A stretch of 49,070 bases of DNA from a virus, in the IMG/VR virus record IMGVR_UViG_3300031957_003819, positions 1 through 49,070 of that record; one strand, 5' to 3'. The notes below the pieces were generated by a model. That model worked only from the letters and a program-made list of their open reading frames with translations, was not told the origin of the DNA and did no database searches. Positions 31,820 through 38,436 of the stretch are shown here, piece by piece. Position numbers and translations under genes: made by a program. The first letter of the stretch is position 1; the number at the start of each line of letters is the position of its first letter.

Positions 31820-31980
31820 GTCTTGCCTCCGTGCTCCACCTTGCCGAGATGGCCTTGGGTAAGACCGACGGCGTGCTCAACATCCTCTTGCGTCACGCCC
31901 ATCTGTTCCCGCCGGGATTTCAGGGCGCGCGCAAGGTCTTCGTCCGAGTCGATGGTTTCAATAAGGATGGTCATCGTCAT
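31606..31980 (-). CDS. XRE-family HTH protein
   Basis: The 124-residue product has a clear XRE domain at residues 16-70: R-A-L-K-S-R-R-E-Q-M-G-V-T-Q-E-D-V-E-H-A-V-G-L-T-Q-G-H-L-G-K-V-E-H-G. The domain is followed by a strand K-L-M-I-V-D. The final 30 residues (R-H-D-R-C-H-L-R-K-R onward) look like out-of-frame sequence, because the downstream gene uses the -1 frame there. It overlaps the small membrane protein by 23 bp. It may regulate the accessory operon. Confidence 0.7.
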   Translation of the reverse strand: MTMTILIETIDSDEDLARALKSRREQMGVTQEDVEHAVGLTQGHLGKVEHGGKTWGKQVLRMTATLKWLLEYYGLKLMIVDKASAEIIDPTQIQRHDRCHLRKRTQTVHPNAQRLTLRLRRRPL

Positions 31981-32158
31981 CCATCGGCTCGAACCGCTGC
32001 GGCGCCACCGGCCACGCCAGCCCCGCCATGATGCCGGTCATGACGTGATCGGCGAGCGTCGCGGTCTCATCATTGCAATCGTCGAGGAAAACTTTGACCC
32101 CGAAATAAACAGCGGGCACGAAATAGCCGCCCAAGAGGAAAATCAGCAGGTCGTTCAT
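31958..32158 (-). CDS. small membrane protein
   Basis: This 66-residue protein has an N-terminal hydrophobic helix (L-L-I-F-L-L-G-G-Y-F-V-P-A-V-Y-F-G-V) and an acidic C-terminus ending D-D-D-D. The ATG at 32158 overlaps the RuvC-like gene stop as ATGA. A second, weaker hydrophobic stretch (V-M-T-G-I-M-A-G-L-A-W-P-V) may also cross the membrane. No family is recognised. Confidence 0.6.
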   Translation of the reverse strand: MNDLLIFLLGGYFVPAVYFGVKVFLDDCNDETATLADHVMTGIMAGLAWPVAPQRFEPMDDDDHPY

Positions 32159-32691
32159 ACCAAAGTGCTCCCGTTCATCACCTGCGACTCCCTGCGCCGG
32201 TGTTCCCATTTCATGAAGTCGGCGGGGTAGCGGTGCATGACTGTGAAAAGATAAATCCCCGCCGCATCGGACTCATCGCCGTTGCTTGTCTCGATTCCCC
32301 ATTCACGGGCGCGCTGCATCGCGACCGATGGCGTCGGCTTCTTGCCGCCGTGCCCGTAGATGAGCTTCTTCATCTGGTTGGTCTTGCATTCGAGGACAGG
32401 GAGGCCCTTGTCCCGCGCAACCAGTTCGACCATGCCCGCGATGCCGTAGAGCTGGCGCATGGTCAGGAGGTTCGCCGCCGCGAACGGCCGCACGGGCTGT
32501 TCAAAGGCCAGCAGGTGAGGGTCATGGGCCTCGACCATGCCCCGCAACCAAGTGCGGAACCCGGCCAGCAGTGACCCAATGTCGAGCCCATGGCCCTTGA
32601 ACGCCGCCGACCCCGTAACAACGGGGCCGGCTGACGGCCCGAGACACCAACCGGTGCGCGACGCTGAGGTGTCGAGCGCGAGGATGGTCAC
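32155..32691 (-). CDS. RuvC-like Holliday junction resolvase
   Basis: The 178-residue enzyme shows the RNase H-like core of RuvC nucleases: D7 in I-L-A-L-D-T-S-A-S-R-T-G-W, E64 in L-L-A-F-E-Q-P and the C-terminal D139/D142 in N-G-D-E-S-D-A-A-G-I. The K-T-N-Q-M-K-K-L segment before the last Asp pair also fits. Phages use such enzymes to resolve branched DNA before packaging. It lies among accessory genes transcribed with the late side. Confidence 0.8.
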   Translation of the reverse strand: MTILALDTSASRTGWCLGPSAGPVVTGSAAFKGHGLDIGSLLAGFRTWLRGMVEAHDPHLLAFEQPVRPFAAANLLTMRQLYGIAGMVELVARDKGLPVLECKTNQMKKLIYGHGGKKPTPSVAMQRAREWGIETSNGDESDAAGIYLFTVMHRYPADFMKWEHRRRESQVMNGSTLV

Positions 32692-33020
32692 GCCGCTGCC
32701 GCCTCATCCGGCGGAAACACGGAGTTCCACAGTTCGGCGGATTCTCGCTTGGTTAGCGGTCTGCCGACCTGTCGCTCCTTCCGAACACAGAGCCGGACGT
32801 ATTGCCGGAGTTTGCGCTTGCGCCTTCCTCGCGCCGACGGCTCCGGTCCAACCGAGTCGTTGCTGATGAAGCCAGCGTCCAGCGACGCCCTTTCCAGCAA
32901 CGTCAGGTGCCCACCCTTGGATGAGGCGGAACGGAACCCTTTCGGATTCCGCTCAACCATACTTGCGACAAACCGGGCGAACTGCTCCGGCGTGCGCTTT
33001 TTCTTGGTGACGATAGCCAT
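32688..33020 (-). CDS. basic hypothetical protein
   Basis: This 110-residue protein is Lys/Arg rich (M-A-I-V-T-K-K-K-R-T-P at the start, R-R-K-R-K-L-R-Q-Y-V-R in the middle) and suits nucleic-acid binding. The ATG at 33020 overlaps the preceding stop as TAATG, which sets the start. Its 3' end overlaps the RuvC-like ATG by 4 bp, so it probably works in the same recombination module. No family is recognised. Confidence 0.55.
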   Translation of the reverse strand: MAIVTKKKRTPEQFARFVASMVERNPKGFRSASSKGGHLTLLERASLDAGFISNDSVGPEPSARGRRKRKLRQYVRLCVRKERQVGRPLTKRESAELWNSVFPPDEAAAA

Positions 33021-33358
33021 TACTCCGCTGCCGCCTTCGCGCCGTCGAACATATCCGGCGTCCGGCCTTCGTTGGCGCCCATCACCTCGCAATAATGGTC
33101 GAAGTGCGAGAGGAAGGCGTCCCGCTTCTCGTCGTCCATGTTCAGGATCTGATTGACGAGCTTGAACGCCTTTTTGTGGACGTTCTTGTTGTCGGACGCG
33201 TCCTTGTAGAGCGCGCCCATTTCGCCGCGGGCCTCGTCCATGTCCGCCTTGAAACCGTTCACCTTGCGGCGAAGATCCGAAAGCGTCGCACGATCCGGCA
33301 AGGCGTTCTCGCCGCCCGGCTTCTTGCCCGCGTTGATGTCAGTGACGTTATCGGCCAT
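33020..33358 (-). CDS. helical DNA-binding-type protein, possibly GapR/DUF2312-like
   Basis: The 112-residue product has a helix-rich core L-S-D-L-R-R-K-V-N-G-F-K-A-D-M-D-E-A-R, then A-L-Y-K-D-A and K-K-A-F-K-L-V-N-Q-I. This recalls the GapR-type three-helix DNA clamp of Alphaproteobacteria, in which E/I-x-D-I-K-x-x-Y-x-x-A-K precedes K-x-L-R-x-x-I. The fit is partial. It starts a three-gene coupled unit with the basic protein and the RuvC-like enzyme. Confidence 0.5.
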   Translation of the reverse strand: MADNVTDINAGKKPGGENALPDRATLSDLRRKVNGFKADMDEARGEMGALYKDASDNKNVHKKAFKLVNQILNMDDEKRDAFLSHFDHYCEVMGANEGRTPDMFDGAKAAAE

Positions 33359-33375
33359 CTAAACCTCCTATGTTG

Positions 33376-33756
33376 TTAGGACCGCATGACGCCCTCGCGC
33401 TTCTCTGCCCGGCGCGCCTTCGCGCCCTCGATGATCTCGCGACGGTTGAACGTGTGCCGCATGATGCGCGCCAGGTATTCGGCCATCTCCGGCGATCCGA
33501 AGAACTTGCGGCTGCCGCACACCAACCGAATGAACTTGCGCTTGTTGATGAACGGAATTTCTCGCAACTGCGGATTCCCCATACGCACCGCCAGCGTATC
33601 GAACGCCGCCGCGTAGTTGATGTGCTGAGGAAGCGCGAGCCCGGTCGCCCGCTTCAGCTTCGCCGTTTCCTTCGTGCTCATCTGTGTTTTTGGGTCGTAA
33701 TGGGCCACCGCCGCAGTCCCTATGTTCCAAGTAAAACTTCTGTTTGTAAGAACCAT
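33376..33756 (-). CDS. hypothetical protein downstream of the structured region
   Basis: The frame codes for 126 residues from the ATG at 33756; an ATG at 33681 (M-S-T-K-E-T-A-K-L-K-R) is an alternative and looks more like a normal N-terminus. The product is basic, with F-I-N-K-R-K-F-I-R-L-V-C-G-S-R-K-F-F-G and a C-terminal A-R-R-A-E-K-R. No family is recognised. It directly follows the 279-bp structured gap, which would be its 5' leader if cotranscribed. Confidence 0.5.
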   Translation of the reverse strand: MVLTNRSFTWNIGTAAVAHYDPKTQMSTKETAKLKRATGLALPQHINYAAAFDTLAVRMGNPQLREIPFINKRKFIRLVCGSRKFFGSPEMAEYLARIMRHTFNRREIIEGAKARRAEKREGVMRS

Positions 33757-34035
33757 CTTCTTAAGCCCTTCTACCTATCCACAAGCGCTTCGCCTGAGTT
33801 CGGGCATAGGACGACCAGCCCCGCCGAAGCCGGGTTGGTCCCTATGCCGTCGCGTGACGCTTTCGCGCTCGTTCGGGCCCAATGTGTCGGATCGCATCGC
33901 ACATCAGTTGGTTGCTACTAATCCGAGGGAATGCGCTCCCCCGCTCACCCGGCTTCAACCGTTCGGACTACCGTTCGCTTATGGTGAGGCCCCGTAGTGG
34001 GCGACTCGGCCTGCGCGCTACTGTCTGGCTACCCT
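33757..34035 (-). ncRNA. candidate structured RNA
   Basis: This is the only sizeable non-coding gap in an otherwise overlapping operon, and it is full of nested inverted repeats. The largest is a 17-bp interrupted hairpin: GGCATAGG/CCTATGCC (33803-33810 with 33841-33848), GACCA/TGGTC (33813-33817 with 33836-33840) and CCCG/CGGG inside. Others pair 33944-33949 with 33983-33988, 33927-33930 with 33937-33940, and 33879-33886 with 33900-33911 (one bulge). At 33858-33867 the minus strand forms CGC-GAAA-GCG, a GNRA tetraloop that exists only on that strand. HEARO/omega-RNA-like, riboswitch-like or self-splicing identities are all possible. Confidence 0.5.
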
Positions 34036-34461
34036 TCACGCAGGCTGTTTGTTCTGTTCCTCCTCATCGCGCAGCAGCCCTTCGGCGCGCGCCTCGTCTT
34101 CAAATTCAGGATCGACATAGGCGACGGGTTTCTCCGTGCCCGGCGGGTCCCAAGGGGCAGGGCCTTCCTGCAACCAGAGGATTTTCCCTTTGGGGTAGGC
34201 GGCCTTCATCGCGCCGTGCAGCGCGCTCAGCGCGTTCAGGATCACCCCGGCCTCGTGTTTGAAATGCTTGCCCATGCGGTCGATCTCTGCGGGCTCCAAC
34301 GCCTTTCCCGCGTTGACCTGCCATGTCATCTGCTCGACCTGCCCCTTGAACGAGGCGAGAAGCTGGGCGCCGCCGTCCATCACGAAAGACGCCCTCTCGA
34401 CCTTGTTGAGCAGCAGTTGCCGGGTCTGGTAGTTCATGGGGTGCTTTTGCGGTTTGCTCAC
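34036..34461 (-). CDS. hypothetical protein
   Basis: This 141-residue soluble protein is helical in the first 90 residues (N-Y-Q-T-R-Q-L-L-L-N-K-V-E-R-A) and acidic at the end (D-E-E-E-Q-N-K-Q-P-A). No family is recognised. The start overlaps the preceding gene by 4 bp. It shares a general pattern with the next upstream gene (both have a Leu-rich helix and E-x-M/I-x-K-x-x-K-x-E-A), so the two may be paralogues or partners. Confidence 0.55.
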   Translation of the reverse strand: MSKPQKHPMNYQTRQLLLNKVERASFVMDGGAQLLASFKGQVEQMTWQVNAGKALEPAEIDRMGKHFKHEAGVILNALSALHGAMKAAYPKGKILWLQEGPAPWDPPGTEKPVAYVDPEFEDEARAEGLLRDEEEQNKQPA

Positions 34462-34715
34462 CGGCCGCCCCCGTAGTGCTTCCCAGCGAGCTTGTAGACG
34501 CCGCGCACCTTCTCGATGGCGGCCTCTGATTTCAGCTTCAGGCTTTTGCCCATCTCCTCGAGGTCGGAGAGACTCATCGCGCCCTTGGCCTGGATCTCAC
34601 GGGTCACGTTCCGCATGTCGATGCAGGCGTGGCTCATGAAGAAACCGAGTTCGTTCAGGGCGTCGGATGCGTCGTCTAGGGCGCGCTTCAGTTGCTGGCG
34701 TTCGATGTCGTTCAT
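34458..34715 (-). CDS. small helical protein
   Basis: This 85-residue, mainly helical protein contains S-H-A-C-I-D-M-R-N-V-T-R-E-I and E-E-M-G-K-S-L-K-L-K-S-E-A. No family is recognised. It overlaps both neighbours by 4 bp (ATGA) and belongs to the coupled accessory operon. Confidence 0.55.
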   Translation of the reverse strand: MNDIERQQLKRALDDASDALNELGFFMSHACIDMRNVTREIQAKGAMSLSDLEEMGKSLKLKSEAAIEKVRGVYKLAGKHYGGGR

Positions 34716-35020
34716 GCGGCCTCCGGATCGAGTTCGCGGGAGGTCTCGCGTTCGTTCTCATCGAGGAGGGAGCGGCGTTTGACGAAGCGGAAAGCTCCAA
34801 AAACCCCACCCTTGCAAAGAGGGTTCTTGGCTTCCAAGAGCGTAAGAGCCGCTACGGTGCGCAGTTCGCCATTCGGCATCTCGCCATAAACCGTGCCGCA
34901 GCCGACAACGGTGTAACTGGCGCCCAACTTCAGCGGAATATCAAACAACTCTTTCAAGCCGAGCTTCCACTCCACATCAACGCAGATCGCCACGTCTCCC
35001 GGCTGCCAATCGTCGTTCAT
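34712..35020 (-). CDS. hypothetical SH3-like protein
   Basis: This 102-residue product reads like a small barrel: W-Q-P-G-D-V-A-I-C-V-D, then L-K-L-G-A-S-Y-T-V-V-G-C-G-T-V-Y, then F-G-A-F-R-F-V-K-R. Such x-G-D-x-V-x-C-V-D openings occur in short SH3-like phage proteins that bind or modulate host enzymes. Function is unknown. Both ends overlap neighbours by 4 bp. Confidence 0.55.
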   Translation of the reverse strand: MNDDWQPGDVAICVDVEWKLGLKELFDIPLKLGASYTVVGCGTVYGEMPNGELRTVAALTLLEAKNPLCKGGVFGAFRFVKRRSLLDENERETSRELDPEAA

Positions 35021-35535
35021 TCCGCTCCCCCCGCCATTTCGTGAAAGGTCTCCTCCGGCATGACGACAAGGCGTCGCTTGAAGGATTGCACGATGGCCAT
35101 CTCACCATCGTCTAGGATGCGTTCCAGCATGGCCACGCGGCCCGCAGGCAATCCGCCTTGCGTGAGCCCGTAGATCGAAAGCGGCTTGAAGATGAACCGG
35201 ATCACGTCGCCTTCCGACGCCCAATCCAGCCAGCGTTTGCAGTCGTCGTCGCTTGTGGACGTGCGCTGCACGGCTAGGGGAGACATGCGCTTCTTCGGCG
35301 CGCAGGTGAGGTTGCCGGTCGATTGCGCTTCAGGGTGGCCCTCGGCGAGCATCCGCTCGCGAACGGCCTGCACGTCAACGCGCCAGTGAACGAGCAGATA
35401 GCCGAGCAGCGCACCGCAAAGCGATTCGTTCGACTCGCTCTCGCGAACCATCCGCAACAGGATCGCGCCCATATCGACGCCCATGTTTTCCTGCATGTAG
35501 CGAACCACGGCGGAGTCCGGGGCTGTTGCTGTCAT
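35017..35535 (-). CDS. hypothetical protein
   Basis: This 172-residue protein starts at an ATG overlapping the methyltransferase stop as ATGA; the longer open frame upstream lies within that gene. It has two short Leu/Val-rich helices and a C-terminal strand-rich part (R-R-L-V-V-M-P-E-E-T-F). No family is recognised. Its coupling to the methyltransferase suggests a common accessory role. Confidence 0.5.
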   Translation of the reverse strand: MTATAPDSAVVRYMQENMGVDMGAILLRMVRESESNESLCGALLGYLLVHWRVDVQAVRERMLAEGHPEAQSTGNLTCAPKKRMSPLAVQRTSTSDDDCKRWLDWASEGDVIRFIFKPLSIYGLTQGGLPAGRVAMLERILDDGEMAIVQSFKRRLVVMPEETFHEMAGGAE

Positions 35536-36122
35536 GATGCAGACCTCCACGAAACGCGCTTGAGTCGGATGTTCCGCTCGACAGGCCCCGATTGGCTGAA
35601 GACGAACCACGCAAAGGGTTGCGCAGCGTTCGCCTTCTTCGGACCTTCCCATCCGTCGCGGTGCATCATCGGCAGGCGTTCGATCCCGACCATGACGTCT
35701 GAAAGATGGTTGTCGATGATGTCCGAGCGCCCGGCGCCCTCAAGAAAGGCGAGACGCAGCAGAACAACGCAGGTAGGCACCAGATCGAGCGCGACTCGAA
35801 CAAACTCATTCGCCAGCTTGAACGGCGGGTTCGTCACGATGCAGTGACAGCCGGCCGGCGCCTGCCGCTCCATCAAGAAGTCGACTCCAGCCGTCGCGCC
35901 CTCATATCCGTAATCGACAAGATCGGAGCAGATCACCTGATGCCCCTTGGCGCTCAATACGCGCGCTATGGCGCCGCGTCCGCAGGCAGGCTCCCAGATC
36001 ACCCGGGAAAGCCGAAACTCCCTGCACAGCGTTTCCGTGGCGCAGTCGGGCGTCTCGTAGAGATCATCCTTCCGATCACGAAGCGCATGACGGTTCGCGC
36101 CGACGCGGGCTAGATTGCTCAC
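35532..36122 (-). CDS. DNA adenine/cytosine-N4 methyltransferase
   Basis: The 196-residue enzyme has the SAM-binding motif I W-E-P-A-C-G-R-G-A-I (residues 43-52) and the catalytic motif IV N-P-P-F (98-101), the amino-methyltransferase form. Y22-E-T-P, the usual motif X region, precedes motif I. No target-recognition domain is obvious and no restriction enzyme lies beside it, so it is an orphan methyltransferase. It may protect phage DNA from host restriction or mark it for regulation. Length is at the short end of the family. Confidence 0.8.
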   Translation of the reverse strand: MSNLARVGANRHALRDRKDDLYETPDCATETLCREFRLSRVIWEPACGRGAIARVLSAKGHQVICSDLVDYGYEGATAGVDFLMERQAPAGCHCIVTNPPFKLANEFVRVALDLVPTCVVLLRLAFLEGAGRSDIIDNHLSDVMVGIERLPMMHRDGWEGPKKANAAQPFAWFVFSQSGPVERNIRLKRVSWRSAS

Positions 36123-36373
36123 GAGCGCCCCCGTGGATAGCCTGCAACGGTGTCCCGCCCCGTGAAGCCCAATTTCGGTTTCTCGCGCTGTGCGCGCATC
36201 TCACGCGCTTTGGCGCGGTGTTCTGTGAGGCGCCGCTCCCACCAGATTTCATCGCGCTTTTTCGCCAAGCGCCGATCAACCTCATGCTCCGGCACATCGA
36301 ACATCTCGGCGATCTCCGCCGTGTTCCGTCCGTTCCGCCATTCGCGGTAGAAATCTGCTGCTGCTGCCGCCAT
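36119..36373 (-). CDS. small HTH-like protein
   Basis: The 84-residue product holds W-R-N-G-R-N-T-A-E-I-A-E-M-F-D-V-P-E-H-E-V-D-R-R-L, a short helix-turn-helix of the sigma-70 region 4 or TrfB type. A basic helical tail follows. The ATG at 36373 overlaps the HicA-like gene stop as TGATG. It could regulate the operon. An R-E-W-R-N-G-x-x-T-x-E-I-A-x-x-F pattern of this kind is common in alphaproteobacterial phages. Confidence 0.6.
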   Translation of the reverse strand: MAAAAADFYREWRNGRNTAEIAEMFDVPEHEVDRRLAKKRDEIWWERRLTEHRAKAREMRAQREKPKLGFTGRDTVAGYPRGRS

Positions 36374-36591
36374 CACGCCCTCCCACAATCGCGGCGGAAG
36401 TATTTCTTCTCGCTGTCAGGACACTTGGGCGACGACGACGCGATGATCTCGCGGGCGCCCTTGAGAAAACGGTAGTGGCCGGAGCCCGTCATGCCGACGA
36501 ACAGGACCCCGTTCTCCTCGGCGATCTTCTTCAGTTCCCGGAGCAGTTTCTTCGGCGCAACCTTGCGGGGATCGGACTTGCCTTTTGGCAT
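36373..36591 (-). CDS. HicA-like RNA-binding protein
   Basis: The 72-residue protein has K-K-L-L-R-E-L-K-K-I-A-E-E-N-G-V, then G-M-T-G-S-G-H-Y-R-F: a helix followed by strand-turn-strand with the G-S-x-H catalytic His pattern of HicA mRNA interferases. No HicB-like antitoxin accompanies it. Many phages carry a stand-alone HicA-like fold next to a small HTH gene, so the toxin role is not assured. The ATG at 36591 is preferred to the upstream start at 36633. Confidence 0.55.
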   Translation of the reverse strand: MPKGKSDPRKVAPKKLLRELKKIAEENGVLFVGMTGSGHYRFLKGAREIIASSSPKCPDSEKKYFRRDCGRA

Positions 36592-36687
36592 CAGGTGCGC
36601 CCCCGTGCATGGGGAAAACCTTGAAGGCCGCACCCCAAATGGTTGTTCTGATTTGCAAAATTTTTTTTCATATGCGCTATTACGTGT

Positions 36688-37338
36688 TCAATGGGGTGAA
36701 GTGTGGCTGTCATGAAGGATGTGTTTCCAGCGCCGGCGCTCGTGGATGGCTTGAATGGTTGCCGCAGAAACGCCGAATCTCTTTGCAATAGACCGCTGAC
36801 TCAATTGCCCCTTGAGAGCGAGGACTTGCGCCGCCTCAAGTTCAGTCAACTTCGCATTTTTGCTACGCGAGCCGCGGCAGTGGGTGCCGTGTGCAATTCG
36901 ATCCGCCTGGTTCTCCGACGGCGTTGCCCACCGCAAATGCCTTGGGTTCACGCATCCCTCGTGGCCCTTGCCGCAGCTATGCGCTGCCTCATGTTTCGCG
37001 GTCGGCGCGCATCCGTGGATTGCTTCACATGCGACCCTATGAACAAACGCTTTGCGGCCTTTGTGATAAAAAACGCCGTACCCGTTTCTGTCGCGGATAA
37101 AGGGCCACGGCAGGCATTCATCTCCAACAAACTGGAGTACGGCGGTGGCGAAGAATGCGCTTGAAGCCCCATCAAAGCCACGTCCGGCCAATGGGTCGCC
37201 GTTGCGGCTCAGGCGAAGGTAATGCTTATTGCAAAGACCTCGCGCCTCATGCCGATTTTCACAATCTTCGATTGAACACCTTCGATAATCCGCTTGCGCA
37301 GTCGAATCGTTCTTTGATGCTAGCGCGCGGCGTGGCAT
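36688..37338 (-). CDS. HNH homing endonuclease-like protein
   Basis: The 216-residue protein has an N-terminal zinc knuckle (C21, C26, C36, H39). A central HNH nuclease of the HNH_3 type follows: Y-G-V-F, H100-R101, H-E-A-A-H-S-C-G with H120, N131-P-R-H-L-R-W-A-T. The C-terminal HTH contains G-Q-L-S-Q-R-S-I-A-K-R-F-G-V-S. Domain order is that of free-standing phage homing endonucleases. The start has GAGGG before ATG. No intron is evident in neighbouring genes. Confidence 0.8.
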   Translation of the reverse strand: MPRRALASKNDSTAQADYRRCSIEDCENRHEARGLCNKHYLRLSRNGDPLAGRGFDGASSAFFATAVLQFVGDECLPWPFIRDRNGYGVFYHKGRKAFVHRVACEAIHGCAPTAKHEAAHSCGKGHEGCVNPRHLRWATPSENQADRIAHGTHCRGSRSKNAKLTELEAAQVLALKGQLSQRSIAKRFGVSAATIQAIHERRRWKHILHDSHTSPH

Positions 37339-37347
37339 TTCACCCTC

Positions 37348-37461
37348 TCATGAAACCGCGAATGCGACGGCGGCGCACATCGCAGCGACGGAGAAAACCA
37401 GCGCGGTCTCGCGCGCCCATGCTTTCATCCGTGTCAGGAAATATTGGCGGGGGCCGGTCAT
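37348..37461 (-). CDS. 37-residue membrane peptide
   Basis: The ATG at 37461 overlaps the XRE stop as ATGA, and the stop lies 9 bp before the HNH start. The peptide has a basic N-terminus (M-T-G-P-R-Q-Y-F-L-T-R-M-K) and one hydrophobic helix (L-V-F-S-V-A-A-M-C-A-A-V-A-F-A-V). The size and coupling suggest a real small gene of the immunity operon, perhaps acting in superinfection exclusion. Confidence 0.5.
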   Translation of the reverse strand: MTGPRQYFLTRMKAWARETALVFSVAAMCAAVAFAVS

Positions 37462-37694
37462 GCCGCAGCCTCGTCCTGCGTGGCGCCCTCTACCGGGTCT
37501 CCGACGTTCCAGCCGGCCGGAATGACACGCTCGAGCGCTTCAAGCGTTTTCGAGGTGGGGTTCCACTCTTCGCGGTCCATGGCGGTGAGAACGTTGCTCC
37601 CGCTGATGCCCGCTTCCTCGGCGAAACGAACCTTTGTCCAGTTCATCGCCTTCCGGTACGCGCGAATGCGCTCTTTGATTTCGGTGATTGCCAT
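37458..37694 (-). CDS. XRE-family regulator of the phage switch (Cro/CI-like)
   Basis: The 78-residue protein is a single HTH domain: I-K-E-R-I-R-A-Y-R-K-A-M-N-W-T-K-V-R-F-A-E-E-A-G-I-S-G-S-N-V-L. It faces away from the second HTH gene across a 91-bp region with two operator copies. No ribosome-binding site precedes the ATG. The best promoter ends only 6 bases before it, so a leaderless mRNA is likely, as for lambda cI made from PRM. It leads the long minus-strand operon. Confidence 0.75.
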   Translation of the reverse strand: MAITEIKERIRAYRKAMNWTKVRFAEEAGISGSNVLTAMDREEWNPTSKTLEALERVIPAGWNVGDPVEGATQDEAAA

Positions 37695-37700
37695 GCGTGA

Positions 37701-37729
37701 ACCATATTCGCAATACTTTGCGAACGCAA
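37701..37729 (-). promoter_or_regulatory. promoter of the XRE gene
   Basis: On the minus strand TTGCGT (37729-37724) and TATGGT (37706-37701) are 17 bp apart, with operator O1 filling the spacer exactly. The predicted start of transcription falls at or next to the ATG at 37694. Confidence 0.6.
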
Positions 37730-37751
37730 GAGGCTCGCATTACATTGCGCT
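37707..37751. promoter_or_regulatory. operators O1 and O2 of the switch
   Basis: O1 (37707-37724) is TTCGCA-ATACTT-TGCGAA, a perfect dyad of 6-bp arms (7 with the neighbouring A/T). O2 (37734-37751) is CTCGCA-TTACAT-TGCGCT, an imperfect copy. Centres are 27 bp apart. O2 overlaps TACATT, a possible -10 for the rightward HTH gene. Confidence 0.75.
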
Positions 37752-37785
37752 TGCGAAAGGAGCCGCCCGCACCACGAATGGCCGC

Positions 37786-38229
37786 ATGACGCTTGACGAT
37801 TCCTTCCGGCGGCACCTGGCGGCGCTTATTGATGAAAAGGCAGACGGCAATGTGAATGCCGTGGCCAAGGCTGCCGATGTTCGTGAGGGAACGATTCGCG
37901 CGATCCTTGACGGAACAACGCAATCAACGCGGCTCGCCACTATCGACAAGCTTGCGGAAGGTTTTGGGGTTTCGCCCGGAACGCTGCTGGGGACGGAAGC
38001 GGCGCCGCTCAACTACCCGCTGCTGCAGAAGGTCCTGGAAAAGCTATTACGGGCGATTCTTCCGGAGCCGAAGATGGCTCCTCTGGTAGCTCGATCTGTT
38101 CTGCGAGCATATGAAGTTGGTGTCGAGACTGGAGTGAATCCAGACGATCCGCAGGACGTCGAGAAGATAACCCGGTCAGAAGCTCGTCAGCTTCGTGACG
38201 CAACGCGTCGGCCAGTAGTCGCGAAATAG
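37786..38229 (+). CDS. HTH repressor-like protein of the phage switch
   Basis: The 147-residue protein has an N-terminal XRE-type domain: H-L-A-A-L-I-D-E-K, then N-A-V-A-K-A-A-D-V-R-E-G-T-I-R-A-I-L-D-G, then L-A-E-G-F-G-V-S-P-G-T-L-L-G. A helical C-terminal region that could dimerise follows. There is no LexA-type protease domain. The ATG at 37786 follows no clear ribosome-binding site. The gene lies between operator pairs O1/O2 and O3/O4, so it is the likely repressor or its antagonist. Confidence 0.75.
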   Translation: MTLDDSFRRHLAALIDEKADGNVNAVAKAADVREGTIRAILDGTTQSTRLATIDKLAEGFGVSPGTLLGTEAAPLNYPLLQKVLEKLLRAILPEPKMAPLVARSVLRAYEVGVETGVNPDDPQDVEKITRSEARQLRDATRRPVVAK

Positions 38230-38307
38230 CGTCCATCTTCCACCCTATATTGCTGTTTTGCTTCGCTTTTAGCAGCGTATCCCTTCCCAGATAAGACCAT
38301 TAATCAT

Positions 38308-38326
38308 GGGCGCATTTAGAGCGCCC
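38308..38326 (+). terminator. weak terminator after the HTH gene
   Basis: A 6-bp stem GGGCGC / GCGCCC with a 7-base loop stands 79 bp after the stop. The following T run is interrupted (TGCAATCGCTTACTTTTC). It may partly separate the repressor transcript from the early genes. Confidence 0.35.
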
Positions 38327-38358
38327 TGCAATCGCTTACTTTTCCCAACTTAAAATTA

Positions 38359-38408
38359 ATCGCATTTGATTGCGAAAATAACTTGACCAATTCGCATTAT
38401 TTTGCGAA
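38359..38408. promoter_or_regulatory. operators O3 and O4 before the early operon
   Basis: O3 (38359-38376) is ATCGCA-TTTGAT-TGCGAA; O4 (38391-38408) is TTCGCA-TTATTT-TGCGAA, a perfect dyad. Centres are 32 bp apart. Between them lies TTGACC (38383-38388), a possible -35 element of the early promoter; I cannot place its -10 with confidence. Confidence 0.72.
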
Positions 38409-38436
38409 CGTCTCTCCATCAACACGGAGCGACGCG

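Noticed and set aside
36373-36591. HicAB toxin-antitoxin module
   Set aside because: A HicA-like fold is present, but neither neighbour resembles a HicB antitoxin, so only the single protein is annotated.
36591-36788. Minus-strand frame between HNH and HicA-like genes
   Set aside because: It overlaps the end of the HNH gene in another frame and contains no coupling signal or known motif.
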